Shown here: one piece after another, positions 33,672 to 41,723 of the stretch
How positions within the stretch are numbered: position 1 is the stretch's first letter
Layout of the letters: each line of letters starts with the position of its first letter
From: Desulfosporosinus sp.
GTDB taxonomy: Bacteria > Bacillota > Desulfitobacteriia > Desulfitobacteriales > Desulfitobacteriaceae
Length of the DNA: 41,723 nt
Assembly: GCA_031292095.1 (NCBI GenBank)
Contig: JARLHU010000223.1
Location: forward strand, 1 to 41,723
Direction: 5' to 3'
Position numbers and translations under genes: made by a program
Notes under the pieces: model-generated
What the model saw: the letters and a program-made list of their open reading frames with translations, nothing else
Told to the model about the DNA's origin: nothing
Databases searched by the model: none

Positions 33672-33781
33672 TCCATCCCCTCCCCTAAGGCACATTCAAA
33701 TCTAAGATAAAAGGTTCGCTACAATTCTCTATATTCCTCCCAAATTAATCAAAATATGGTTCAATTATTAAAGTGAATTTC

Positions 33782-35590
33782 TTATGACGCCTCACGGGGA
33801 AGCGTGATCCAAAAGGTTGTCCCTCTTCCCATATCACTTTCAACCTTAATAGTTCCTCCATGGGCTTCTACAATCTGTTTTACAATGGCTAGCCCTAGAC
33901 CCATTCCGCCATCCTTTCGACACCGGGCTTTACTCACCCTGAAGAAACTCTCAAAGATGTAGGGCAAAGCTTCTCTAGGGATCCCTTCTCCTTCATCTTG
34001 GATCGCAAACTGTACCTGATTAAGTTCTTCCACCAGAAAAACCCGAACTGTCTTTCCGCTAGGAGTGTGACCCATGGCGTTGTCTAAAAGATTAATAAAG
34101 ACTTGCAAGAGCCGATCCGGATCTGCAAATAGTTCTCCCGACCCTTTCGAAACGACCAGGTTTAAGCCTAAATCCAGCGCTCGACCCTGAAAACGTTGAT
34201 CTATATCACTCATGAAGCTCTCCAGGTCAATGGCAACTCGTTGCAAACTTTGTCCCCGTTCGAGCCAATTAATATCTTGTAAGTCTTTAACTAAACGAGC
34301 TAAACGTTTGGCTTCTTCTAAAACCAATTCAATATGTTCTCCTTGCTGATGTTCCGGTATCATGTCGTCCTGGATTGCCTCCAAGTACCCCTGAATAAGA
34401 TGAAGTGGGGTCCTCAGCTCATGCGTGACACTAGCCAAAAACTCACGTCGTGCCTTTTCTGCTCTTAATGATGCCGTTACATCACGTAAAACTGCGACAT
34501 GCCCACGAATTCCTTCGGTCTCCGCCATTGGCGCCATAACAACCTCTAGGATTTGAGTTCCAAGAGCAAACGTTTTATAATTTTCACCTTGATTTTCACT
34601 TAGAGTTATTGTTTGCAGAAAATTTACAATCTGGGTCTTTCGATCCTGAAGCTCAATATCATTTTCTTGCCACAATGCTTTAGCAGAATCATTGGCATAG
34701 AGAATTAAGCCATCAAAACTCAACATGACTACCGCATCACTGATACTTTCAACAATCCCTTGCAACAGATTTTTCTCCTGAGAAAGCCATTCCATATGGT
34801 TTTTCAAACTTTCTCCCATAGAGTTCAAAGCCTCTGCCAATTCTCCGATCTCGTCTTTACTTGATACACCTTGAATCGGCAAAAAGTCCCCTTTCGCCAT
34901 CCGTGTTGCACCACGTTGCATTAAGGCAAGGGGCCGCGTGACCTGTCGAGCAAAAAATAGACTAATCACCGTAGCCAAGAAAACTGCAATCAATGAAGCG
35001 TAAAAAATCAGCCACCGAAATGTCGAAATACTCTCATGCATAGGGATTGGAGAACTCCCCAAGAGCACAACTTCCTGTACTGGTTTCGTTCCGACAGGTG
35101 TTGCCGCAAGTAGCATGGCTTGCCCTCCACCCAGTTGAGCTTCAATCGAGATAGTTTTTCCAGACAAAACCTGCGCTAAATAATCATCGTTGAAAAAGTC
35201 AGAGGGCCGCAGATCTCGAGACAACCCTCCAATAATTCCTCCAAGATGTCCATCTATACCACCTTGTAGAACTTGGGGCATAAGCGAACTCGAACCCGAA
35301 ATCACTAAAATATTCCCTTTGGGATCGAGTATCACCAATTGTATTCCAGAGGTTAGCTTAAGCGTTTCTATTAGTTTTAAGCGTTCACCCCAACTCGGGA
35401 TAGCCACCAATCGTTCTGAAATTTCTGTCGCATCTGTCTGGAGCGAGTTCAACTTTTGTTGTAGATAAAAATGTCCAAAGAGCCAAGTAATCGTAAGTCC
35501 TAGTCCACCGAGTACAACGAGAATCAAAAGGGTCATGGCAATCCACAGTTTACTGGAAATAGACCATGAACGACGTACTTTAATAGCCAT
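33782..35590 (-). CDS. membrane sensor histidine kinase (HAMP-PAS-HisKA)
   Basis: A 602-residue kinase. Two transmembrane helices (about 13-38 and 193-214) enclose an extracytoplasmic domain of about 150 residues; then HAMP (about 215-268), a PAS domain (about 275-375), HisKA with the phospho-accepting His in LASVTHELRTPLHLI, and the ATPase domain with N box INLLDNAMGHT, DEGEGIPREALPYIFESF and GGMGLGLAIVKQI. The layout is that of ResE/PhoR/WalK-type kinases. Its start at 35590 overlaps the response regulator stop. The signal cannot be told from sequence. Confidence 0.93.
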   Translation of the reverse strand: MAIKVRRSWSISSKLWIAMTLLILVVLGGLGLTITWLFGHFYLQQKLNSLQTDATEISERLVAIPSWGERLKLIETLKLTSGIQLVILDPKGNILVISGSSSLMPQVLQGGIDGHLGGIIGGLSRDLRPSDFFNDDYLAQVLSGKTISIEAQLGGGQAMLLAATPVGTKPVQEVVLLGSSPIPMHESISTFRWLIFYASLIAVFLATVISLFFARQVTRPLALMQRGATRMAKGDFLPIQGVSSKDEIGELAEALNSMGESLKNHMEWLSQEKNLLQGIVESISDAVVMLSFDGLILYANDSAKALWQENDIELQDRKTQIVNFLQTITLSENQGENYKTFALGTQILEVVMAPMAETEGIRGHVAVLRDVTASLRAEKARREFLASVTHELRTPLHLIQGYLEAIQDDMIPEHQQGEHIELVLEEAKRLARLVKDLQDINWLERGQSLQRVAIDLESFMSDIDQRFQGRALDLGLNLVVSKGSGELFADPDRLLQVFINLLDNAMGHTPSGKTVRVFLVEELNQVQFAIQDEGEGIPREALPYIFESFFRVSKARCRKDGGMGLGLAIVKQIVEAHGGTIKVESDMGRGTTFWITLPREAS

Positions 35591-36279
35591 TAGCGAACTG
35601 GGTCGGAATCGAATTTATATCCCACACCCCAAACAGTAACTATCATCCCTCTAACCTCCGGTGGGGTCAGTTTTTCTCGTAACTTTTTGACATGCGTATC
35701 CACCGTACGAGCGTCCCCGTAAAAATCATACCCCCAAACGGTTTCCATCAGTTGCTCCCGTGTGAAAACTCGCCCCCGATTCTTGGCTAAGAAATATAGT
35801 AGATCAAATTCTAGAGGGGTTAAGTTAATAACCTCGCCTTTAATGCTAACACGGTGTCTTTCTTTATCAATACACAGTGACCCGACTGTTATTTCCGAAG
35901 AAACAGGATGAAGTTGACCTGTAGAGCGACGCAAAAGAGCTTTTACCCGAGCAACTAACTCCTTGGTACTGAACGGTTTCACCAAATAATCGTCAGCACC
36001 TAGTTCAAGACCTAAGACACGATCAAACTCTTCCCCTCGCGCGGTCAGCATTATGATCGGAATCAATGAACTCTCACGAATATCTCGGCAGACACGCCAA
36101 CCGTCAATATCAGGCATCATGAGATCTACAATTAAAAGGGAGAATTGCCCGGCACGAAACTTTTCCAAAGCGACCCGTCCATCCTCTGCTTCCTCAACCT
36201 GGAAACCTTCCTTCTCAAGGTATAACCGGACTAATTTTCTGATTTTCTCTTCATCATCAACAATTAAAATTGGATCCAA
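35590..36279 (-). CDS. OmpR/PhoB-family response regulator
   Basis: A 229-residue two-component regulator. The receiver domain has ILIVDDEEKIRKL, the phosphorylated Asp in LLIVDLMMPDIDG (about residue 52), MLTARGEEFDRVLGLELGADDYLVKPF, and the C-terminal winged helix shows LTPLEFDLLYFLAKNRGRV and ARTVDTHVKKLREKL. It resembles ResD. The start is TTG at 36279 with AAGGGGG 9 bases upstream; no nearer ATG fits the receiver start. It is co-translated with the kinase gene and both precede comM. Confidence 0.93.
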   Translation of the reverse strand: MDPILIVDDEEKIRKLVRLYLEKEGFQVEEAEDGRVALEKFRAGQFSLLIVDLMMPDIDGWRVCRDIRESSLIPIIMLTARGEEFDRVLGLELGADDYLVKPFSTKELVARVKALLRRSTGQLHPVSSEITVGSLCIDKERHRVSIKGEVINLTPLEFDLLYFLAKNRGRVFTREQLMETVWGYDFYGDARTVDTHVKKLREKLTPPEVRGMIVTVWGVGYKFDSDPVR

Positions 36280-36360
36280 TATTTATAACCCCCTTAGACA
36301 TCGCTAATTCTAGCTTACCATTTAAACGTGACTATTTTGTGATCAAAGACTAAAAATGAA

Positions 36361-36717
36361 TCACAAAGCCGCTTGAATCCAATTGATCTCAGGGTCTTGT
36401 CCGATCCAACGTATCGCAACTACATCAAATCTAACGCTTGGCCAGTTTATATACCCCTGTTGTAAAACATAGAATGACGCAATTGCTTGTAATCGTTGCA
36501 CCTTTTGCCGCGTTATACTTTCTTCGCCCCACCCTCTATAAGACGACCGTCGTGTCCGTACCTCAATAAATACCAAGACCTCTCCATCACGTGCGATAAT
36601 GTCCATTTCCCCTTTAGGACAACGATAATTTTGAGTTATTATGCGCAATCCGGATTCTGTCACTAAACGAGCTGCATATGCTTCTCCGGATTTTCCCAAG
36701 GATTGTTTATTCTCCAC
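36361..36717 (-). CDS. YraN/UPF0102 family nuclease-like protein
   Basis: A protein of about 118 residues with a restriction-endonuclease-like fold: LGKSGEAYAARLVTESGLR, then NYRCPKGEMDIIARDGEVLVFIEV with the E-D-E/V-K-like core, and RRSSYRGWGEESI, KVQRLQAIASFYVL. The family is widespread near rnhB, dprA and topA, as here; its job is unclear, with DNA metabolism assumed. The frame is open to an ATG at 36759 that lacks a ribosome site; the GTG at 36717 downstream of AAAGGAG fits family N-termini better, though the spacing (14) is long. Confidence 0.88.
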   Translation of the reverse strand: MENKQSLGKSGEAYAARLVTESGLRIITQNYRCPKGEMDIIARDGEVLVFIEVRTRRSSYRGWGEESITRQKVQRLQAIASFYVLQQGYINWPSVRFDVVAIRWIGQDPEINWIQAAL

Positions 36718-36872
36718 TGAAATTCGGACAACTCCTTTACAAATTCTATTATATTTCAATTCTATATCTACGGAATAAAACCCTTCATGTAAAGAACTAC
36801 TTTAACTATAACACCTCGACGTTACTATTTCTAATTTTAAGGAAAACCCTTGGCGGTACTTCAGTCCTTTTA

Positions 36873-36927
36873 AAAACAGAGGGGCCGAGAGGGACGGGGG
36901 AAGCAAGAGAACCGGCCCTTCTGTTTT
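36873..36927. repeat. long imperfect hairpin of AGAGGGACGGGGG type
   Basis: AAAACAGAGGGGCCG (36873-36887) pairs with CGGCCCTTCTGTTTT (36913-36927) with one G-T pair, around a loop containing GAGGGACGGGGGAAGCAAGAG. Similar GGGACGG hairpins are common dispersed palindromes in Clostridia. It lies between nuoN and yraN next to the nuo terminator. Confidence 0.6.
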
Positions 36928-36930
36928 CCC

Positions 36931-36976
36931 ATGCAAAAAGAGGTTCTCAGTAAATTACTGAGAACCTCTTTTGCAT
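36931..36976 (-). terminator. strong terminator of the nuo operon
   Basis: A near-perfect 46-bp inverted repeat (core stem AGAGGTTCTCAGTAA, flanked by ATGCAAAA/TTTTGCAT) with T-runs in the stem edge, 40 bases after the nuoN stop. Likely bidirectional. Confidence 0.85.
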
Positions 36977-37015
36977 AATCTAAGACGTTTGTGCCATTAA
37001 CTTATCTAATCGATG

Positions 37016-38461
37016 TTACTTAATCAAGCTCTGAGCAGCCGCAAACGCCATTTGAGCCAGAGGAGTCGGATAAATACCAATCGCTAACGTAATTAACATG
37101 GTAAATACCATCGTGAACTTCACCGCTCCATGGATAGGAACATCCGGCAACCCTTCACCCTCTCCAAGGAACATCACCTTAACGACCGAGAGATAATAGT
37201 ATACGGACACCATGCTCATCACGAAACCGATATAAGCGATAGCTGTATACCCTTGATCCATGACAGCGGAGAAGAGATAGAACTTCCCTACGAATCCAGC
37301 CAGTGGTGGAATTCCTGCTAAGGATAATAAGGATGACGTCATCACAATCGCAGCTAAAGGTGAACGACGCGCTAACCCAGCGAAGTCCTTAATCTCGTCA
37401 CTACCTTGCTTTTCAGATATGTGGGTAGCTACAGCAAATGCTCCCATATTAGCGAAGACGTAAATCATCGCATAGAAGAGGACACCTTTAACTCCCGCCA
37501 CAGATTCGGCAATGATACCCACCATCAAATAACCGGCTTGAGCAATGCTCGAATACGCCAATAAGCGTTTGATGTTGGTTTGCGGAATCGCAATCAGGTT
37601 ACCTAAAATCATTGTTAGTGCCGCTAAAACAACTAACAGTGTTTGTCCAGTACCTGAGAAGGATTGGCTGTTCATCATCAAGAGGTATACCCGAATCAAC
37701 ACTGCAAAGGCTGCTGCTTTAGAGGCAACGGCTAAGAAGGCTGTAACAGGGGTAGGAGCCCCCTCATAAATGTCTGGAGCCCAAAGATGAAACGGTACCA
37801 AGGAAATTTTAAAGCCTAATCCAGCCAGAAGGAAAACTGTAGCCAAGAACGACGCTGGCGTTAAGTTTGCCCCCAACCTGCTGGCAATTTCCGTATACTG
37901 CGTCGAGCCGGTCAACCCATAAACAAGGCTGATTCCATAGAGTAAAATGGCCGATGATGTGGCACCCAGCACAAGATACTTAATTCCGGCTTCCGAGGAA
38001 CGTGCATCATCGGACAAATAAGCGACAAGTATATAGAAGGAAATCGTCATCAGCTCAAGGCCGACATACATTGTGATTAGCTCTCCGGCACCTGCCATAA
38101 TCATCATTCCCAAAGTGGCAGTCATAATCAAAGAATAAAATTCGCCACGGTGTTCGGCTAATTTCTGAATGTATCCCCCTGAAGAGAGTACGACCAGAAT
38201 TGCCGCCGCTAAGAAAAGTATTTTGAAATAGACTGCGAATTGATCGTGTAGATACACACCACCTAAGAATGACGCTTTTTGACCTTGGAAAAAGTCCAAG
38301 ACCGTATAACTGAGAACACCTAATAACGAGAACACAGTGAGCGGCATCATGCCTTTTCGCGCGCCAGGTGGAATCAGTAGTCCAATGGCCAACAGAATCA
38401 AGGCTAAAGCGGCCATCGCGATTTCAGGCGTGAGCACTGTAGCAATATTAAAATCTACCAT
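37016..38461 (-). CDS. nuoN: NADH-quinone oxidoreductase subunit N
   Basis: A 481-residue, roughly 14-helix proton-pumping antiporter-like subunit of complex I. GELITMYVGLELMTISFYILV carries the key Glu of helix 5; KYLVLGATSSAILLYGISLVYG, FKISLVPFHLWAPDIYEGAPTP and INIKRLLAYSSIAQAGYLMVG-type motifs are as in NuoN. The ATG at 38461 shares a base with the nuoM stop (TAATG). It is last in the operon, before the terminator, as usual for nuoA-N. Clostridial complex I often lacks NuoEFG, so the electron donor may not be NADH; that part of the operon is outside the window. Confidence 0.95.
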   Translation of the reverse strand: MVDFNIATVLTPEIAMAALALILLAIGLLIPPGARKGMMPLTVFSLLGVLSYTVLDFFQGQKASFLGGVYLHDQFAVYFKILFLAAAILVVLSSGGYIQKLAEHRGEFYSLIMTATLGMMIMAGAGELITMYVGLELMTISFYILVAYLSDDARSSEAGIKYLVLGATSSAILLYGISLVYGLTGSTQYTEIASRLGANLTPASFLATVFLLAGLGFKISLVPFHLWAPDIYEGAPTPVTAFLAVASKAAAFAVLIRVYLLMMNSQSFSGTGQTLLVVLAALTMILGNLIAIPQTNIKRLLAYSSIAQAGYLMVGIIAESVAGVKGVLFYAMIYVFANMGAFAVATHISEKQGSDEIKDFAGLARRSPLAAIVMTSSLLSLAGIPPLAGFVGKFYLFSAVMDQGYTAIAYIGFVMSMVSVYYYLSVVKVMFLGEGEGLPDVPIHGAVKFTMVFTMLITLAIGIYPTPLAQMAFAAAQSLIK

Positions 38462-40005
38462 TAGAACAACCCTCCCATCTTCGCTTGACTCACTGTTTCA
38501 AGGACCTTAGCAAGGCCTGAGGAATGGACCCCACTATCGATCATGCCAAATAAAATGTTCGGGAATATCCCTGCAATAAAGATTACGAACACGCACAAGA
38601 CCATAGGAACCAATTCGGGCCCACGAATGTCAACCAGATGGTCCCATTCGGGACGACGCGGTCCAAACAGAACGTTGGCAATCATCCGTAAGATGTAGAC
38701 TGCCGTGAAGATAATCCCGAAAATTCCCAGTATAGCCAGTGCTGGATAGACATGAATTGTACCCATAAAGATGGTGAACTCGGAAATAAAATTGACCGTA
38801 CTTGGCAAGCCCAACGATGCCATACCCGCCAGTAAAAGGCCAATGGCTAAGCGAGGCATTTGATGGGCAAGTCCTCCCAAATCAGCAATATTGCGCGTAT
38901 GAGTCTTTTCGTAGATAAATCCGATCATCGAGAAGATGAGGGCGGACATGACGCCGTGCGCAAACATCATCGCTATAGCACCTGTCATCGCGGTTGGGTT
39001 CAGGGCCGCCAGCGCAATGAGTACGTACCCCATGTGGCTAACCGATGAATATCCGACGACGTATTTGAGGTCCTTTTGTGCCAAGGCAATGAATGCTGCA
39101 TACAGCACATTACAAATGGCCAAAAATGCGATGATTGGCGCCCAATACCTTGCTCCCAGTGGGAGTACGAAAATTCCTAAGCGGATTAATCCATAGCCCC
39201 CAATTTTCTTTAGAACTCCAGCGTGAATCATACTGACTGCGGTCGGAGCTCCAGCATAACCATCGGGTGACCATGAATGAAAAGGGAACATAGAAATCAA
39301 TGATCCGAAACCAAAGAGCATCAAACCGAAGGCGACTTTTTGGAAGGCCGGACTGTAGAGGTCTTGCCTCATGGCTAGCTGGTCAAACATAAAGGTTGGA
39401 TGACCGTTTTTAGCTGCAGCCAAGTACAAGGCGATCATTCCAACCAGTAGGAATGCCGATCCGATGAGCAGGTAGATGGTCAACTTCATACCGGCGTATT
39501 CCTTGGCAACCCGCTTCGTACTACCCCAGATGATGACCATGATGTAGATTGGAATAACCACGATCTCATAGAAGAGGAAGAAGATAAACAAGTCACGCGC
39601 GATAAACGTTCCCATGACACCCGTGATCAGAATAAGCAGTAAAGCAAAGAATTCTTTGACCCGCTTATCCATATTCCAAGATGCATAAACCGAAGAGAAA
39701 CCAATAAGGTTCGTCAGAAGAAGCATGGGCAAACTGATTCCGTCAACTCCAAAAGCTAAGGTGACACCGAGATCAGGGATCCAAGGAATAGTTAAGGTAA
39801 ACTGCATTCCGCCCAAGACACGGTCATAAGCAAAGAATGCGTAAAATGAGAGGACCATGGAAACTAGAGTACCAATGGCAGCTACGATTTTAATCGTCTT
39901 GCTCTCTTCTTTGGGCAAGAAAACAATCATTAACATTGCCAATACCGGTGCTAATAGAATGCCGGGCAAAAGGAGCGATGGACCCGCTGTTGGCAGTACC
40001 GACAT
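38461..40005 (-). CDS. nuoM: NADH-quinone oxidoreductase subunit M
   Basis: A 514-residue proton-pumping subunit of complex I with about 14 membrane helices. FIFFLFYEIVVIPIYIMVIIWG carries the conserved Glu of helix 5, and FPFHSWSPDGYAGAPTAVSMI, KKIGGYGLIRLG, KDLKYVVGYSSVSHMGYV and MFAHGVMSALIFSMIGF follow the NuoM pattern, with the pumping Lys residues in place. The ATG at 40005 shares a base with the nuoL TAA and has AGGAGG upstream. Located between nuoL and nuoN as in standard nuo operons. Confidence 0.96.
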   Translation of the reverse strand: MSVLPTAGPSLLLPGILLAPVLAMLMIVFLPKEESKTIKIVAAIGTLVSMVLSFYAFFAYDRVLGGMQFTLTIPWIPDLGVTLAFGVDGISLPMLLLTNLIGFSSVYASWNMDKRVKEFFALLLILITGVMGTFIARDLFIFFLFYEIVVIPIYIMVIIWGSTKRVAKEYAGMKLTIYLLIGSAFLLVGMIALYLAAAKNGHPTFMFDQLAMRQDLYSPAFQKVAFGLMLFGFGSLISMFPFHSWSPDGYAGAPTAVSMIHAGVLKKIGGYGLIRLGIFVLPLGARYWAPIIAFLAICNVLYAAFIALAQKDLKYVVGYSSVSHMGYVLIALAALNPTAMTGAIAMMFAHGVMSALIFSMIGFIYEKTHTRNIADLGGLAHQMPRLAIGLLLAGMASLGLPSTVNFISEFTIFMGTIHVYPALAILGIFGIIFTAVYILRMIANVLFGPRRPEWDHLVDIRGPELVPMVLCVFVIFIAGIFPNILFGMIDSGVHSSGLAKVLETVSQAKMGGLF

Positions 40006-41723
40006 TATTTCACACCTCCTAGCGTCGCTAAGGGGTTAAGAGACGACAGTTGACCTTCCCCAAATGCGAAGACCATGAATATGATGACAACTGCGAAAAA
40101 GAACACCATAGCGTACGTTTGTAGTTGTCCTGTAGTTGTTCGGCGCAGTCCGTTCGCACTACCGCGCGTGATGAAGGCGATACCATTAATGATCCCGTCT
40201 ATGACATAAATGTCAAACCAGTACAGGACTTTGGCTAGACCGCCCATGATGTTGTTGATGATCCATAGATATAACTCATCAACGTAGTATTTATTTTGCA
40301 GAACTTTGTAAGCCGTAGGAAAGCGAGCCACAATACTCTCTGCAGCAATAGCTTTTTTGAGGTAGATGATATAAGCGAGCCCAATACCAAGTAGTCCCGC
40401 TAGTACGGAAATTCCGGCCATACCCCAATCAATCGCTTCTCTTTCGAATTCGTGTCCCAGCGGGAGATAATGGACATAGAAAGCGAAGTTATGTTCCGGT
40501 AAGGCCACCCATCCACCAACGACACTGAAGAAAGCGAGAATCATGAGTGGAATCGTCATACTCCAAGGGGATTCCTTAGTATGGTTCTCTGGTTTGGCAG
40601 GTCCACAAAAGGTTACAAAGAACAAGCGACTCATATAGAACGCTGTCAAGAAGGCCGTAAACAGACCCACGCCATAAATAATTGGATGGCCGTTGTGCAA
40701 GGCGTTGGCTAAAATCTCGTCTTTAGAGAAGAATCCAGCAAACGGTGGGACTCCGGAGATAGCTAAAATTCCGATGAAAAAGGTTGTACCGGTGATCGGC
40801 ATCGTTTTCCATAGCCCACCCATTTCCCATATATCCTGTTTATGATGCATTGCATAAATCACAGAACCAGCGCCTAAAAACATCAACGCCTTAAAGAACG
40901 CATGCGTCATTAGATGAAACATAGATCCCGAGTACGCACCCACACCGAGCCCAAACATCATATAACCAAGTTGGCTTAAGGTGGAATACGCTAAAATCCG
41001 TTTAATATCATCCTGCGCAATCGCGATAGACGCCGCAAAGATAGCCGTGAAGGCGCCTATGTCAGCAATAAACTGTAAGGCGGACGGGTCGGCATGATCA
41101 AAGAGGAAATACATCCGGGCTACTAAGTAAACCCCGGCCACAACCATCGTTGCGGCGTGAATCAGCGCACTAACTGGCGTGGGGCCTTCCATAGCATCCG
41201 GCAACCACACGTGCAGAGGAAACTGTCCGGACTTGCCCACAGGTCCCATAAAAAGCAGGAACGCCATGACTGTCACATAGGATGCAGTTCCAATGAGGGC
41301 GACATTTTGCATGTTCGTATTGAGTATCGCGGAGAGCGCTACAAAATCGAGCGTGCCGAACTTGGTATAGAGGAAAAGTATCGCGAGAAGTAAGCCAAAG
41401 TCTCCGACACGAGTTGTCATGAAAGCTTTCTTCGCGGCCTCTCGCGCAGATACTTTGAAGTACCAAAAACCAATCAGCAAGTAGGAACATAATCCCACCA
41501 ATTCCCAGAAAATGAAGAGCTGCAACAAATTGGTGGCCAAAACCATGCCCAGCATGGAGAAGGCAAACAGTGACTGGTACGTATAGTAACGCGACCAACC
41601 CTTGTCACCGTGCATGTATCCCAAAGAATAGATTTGTACCATCGAGGCTACTAGGGTAACAACAAACAACATCATAGCATTTAGAGGATCAACCATCGTT
41701 CCAAAATTGATCTTTAAGCCCTC
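40005..41723 (-). CDS. nuoL: NADH-quinone oxidoreductase subunit L (5' end outside the window)
   Basis: The visible 572 codons cover most of NuoL, the distal pump with the long lateral helix. LFIFWELVGLCSYLLIGFWY, GKSGQFPLHVWLPDAMEGPTPVSALIHAATMV and DDIKRILAYSTLSQLGYM are diagnostic, and the C-terminal amphipathic region includes KYYVDELYLWIINNIMGGL. An ATG at 41696 is not the true start: codons before it (GLKINFGT) continue the family sequence to the window edge, so about 50-60 N-terminal residues are missing. nuoM follows with a one-base overlap. Confidence 0.96.
   Translation of the reverse strand, partial: EGLKINFGTMVDPLNAMMLFVVTLVASMVQIYSLGYMHGDKGWSRYYTYQSLFAFSMLGMVLATNLLQLFIFWELVGLCSYLLIGFWYFKVSAREAAKKAFMTTRVGDFGLLLAILFLYTKFGTLDFVALSAILNTNMQNVALIGTASYVTVMAFLLFMGPVGKSGQFPLHVWLPDAMEGPTPVSALIHAATMVVAGVYLVARMYFLFDHADPSALQFIADIGAFTAIFAASIAIAQDDIKRILAYSTLSQLGYMMFGLGVGAYSGSMFHLMTHAFFKALMFLGAGSVIYAMHHKQDIWEMGGLWKTMPITGTTFFIGILAISGVPPFAGFFSKDEILANALHNGHPIIYGVGLFTAFLTAFYMSRLFFVTFCGPAKPENHTKESPWSMTIPLMILAFFSVVGGWVALPEHNFAFYVHYLPLGHEFEREAIDWGMAGISVLAGLLGIGLAYIIYLKKAIAAESIVARFPTAYKVLQNKYYVDELYLWIINNIMGGLAKVLYWFDIYVIDGIINGIAFITRGSANGLRRTTTGQLQTYAMVFFFAVVIIFMVFAFGEGQLSSLNPLATLGGVK

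Overview
The window comes from a spore-forming, anaerobic Firmicute of the Clostridia. Desulfosporosinus, Desulfitobacterium or a close relative in the Peptococcaceae sensu lato is the best guess. The evidence is a PolC-type polymerase gene, CodY, an alpha/beta-type spore protein (SASP) gene, HslUV, and the end of a respiratory complex I operon (nuoL-M-N) beside a Firmicute housekeeping block. The genus is an inference from gene content and repeats; no 16S gene is present.

Layout, read on the minus strand from right to left. (1) 41723-37016: nuoL (cut by the window end), nuoM and nuoN, closed by a strong hairpin terminator. (2) 36717-28514: yraN, a response regulator and sensor kinase pair, comM/yifB, a divergent SASP gene, an endonuclease-IV-like TIM barrel, a coiled-coil protein, a possible 32-codon ORF and dprA. 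(3) 28289-21048: topA, trmFO, xerC, hslV, hslU, codY. (4) 20918-8626: a small membrane protein, rpsB, tsf, pyrH, frr, a small unknown, uppS, cdsA, an AI-2E/YtvI-type permease, dxr, rseP, ispG, proS. (5) 8533-4841: polC. (6) 2546-1: rimP, nusA, ylxR, ylxQ and the first codons of infB. From topA to infB the order closely follows the Bacillus subtilis chromosome, so inserted genes stand out.

The clearest insertion lies between polC and rimP: two plus-strand cell-wall hydrolase genes, an amidase and a glucosaminidase, with no signal peptides. Each ends in one copy of the same roughly 80-residue module resembling a single CWB2 cell-wall-binding repeat. In both genes the module is preceded by a perfect AAGGAGG, 7 bases and an in-frame GTG, so the module may also be made alone from an internal start. 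The two genes share a reading frame and are separated by one TGA, at the position where the second copy has TGG.

The other major oddity is polC. It lacks the proofreading exonuclease normally inserted in the PHP domain, and it is broken by two in-frame stop codons (TAA, TGA) with no frameshift, while the polymerase motifs and the C-terminal clamp-binding motif are intact.

Several intergenic gaps in the rpsB-polC block, and the gap upstream of topA, are filled with degenerate heptamer-period repeats (words such as TTCGANN). One array runs into dxr and supplies the end of that protein. Palindromes bounded by GTAGGG, a three-hairpin element upstream of ispG, and a dispersed repeat with conserved ends (near 4784 and 30483) are also present. 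The genes jointly cover translation and transcription factors, isoprenoid and phospholipid precursor synthesis, DNA processing, CodY regulation, sporulation and respiratory proton pumping.
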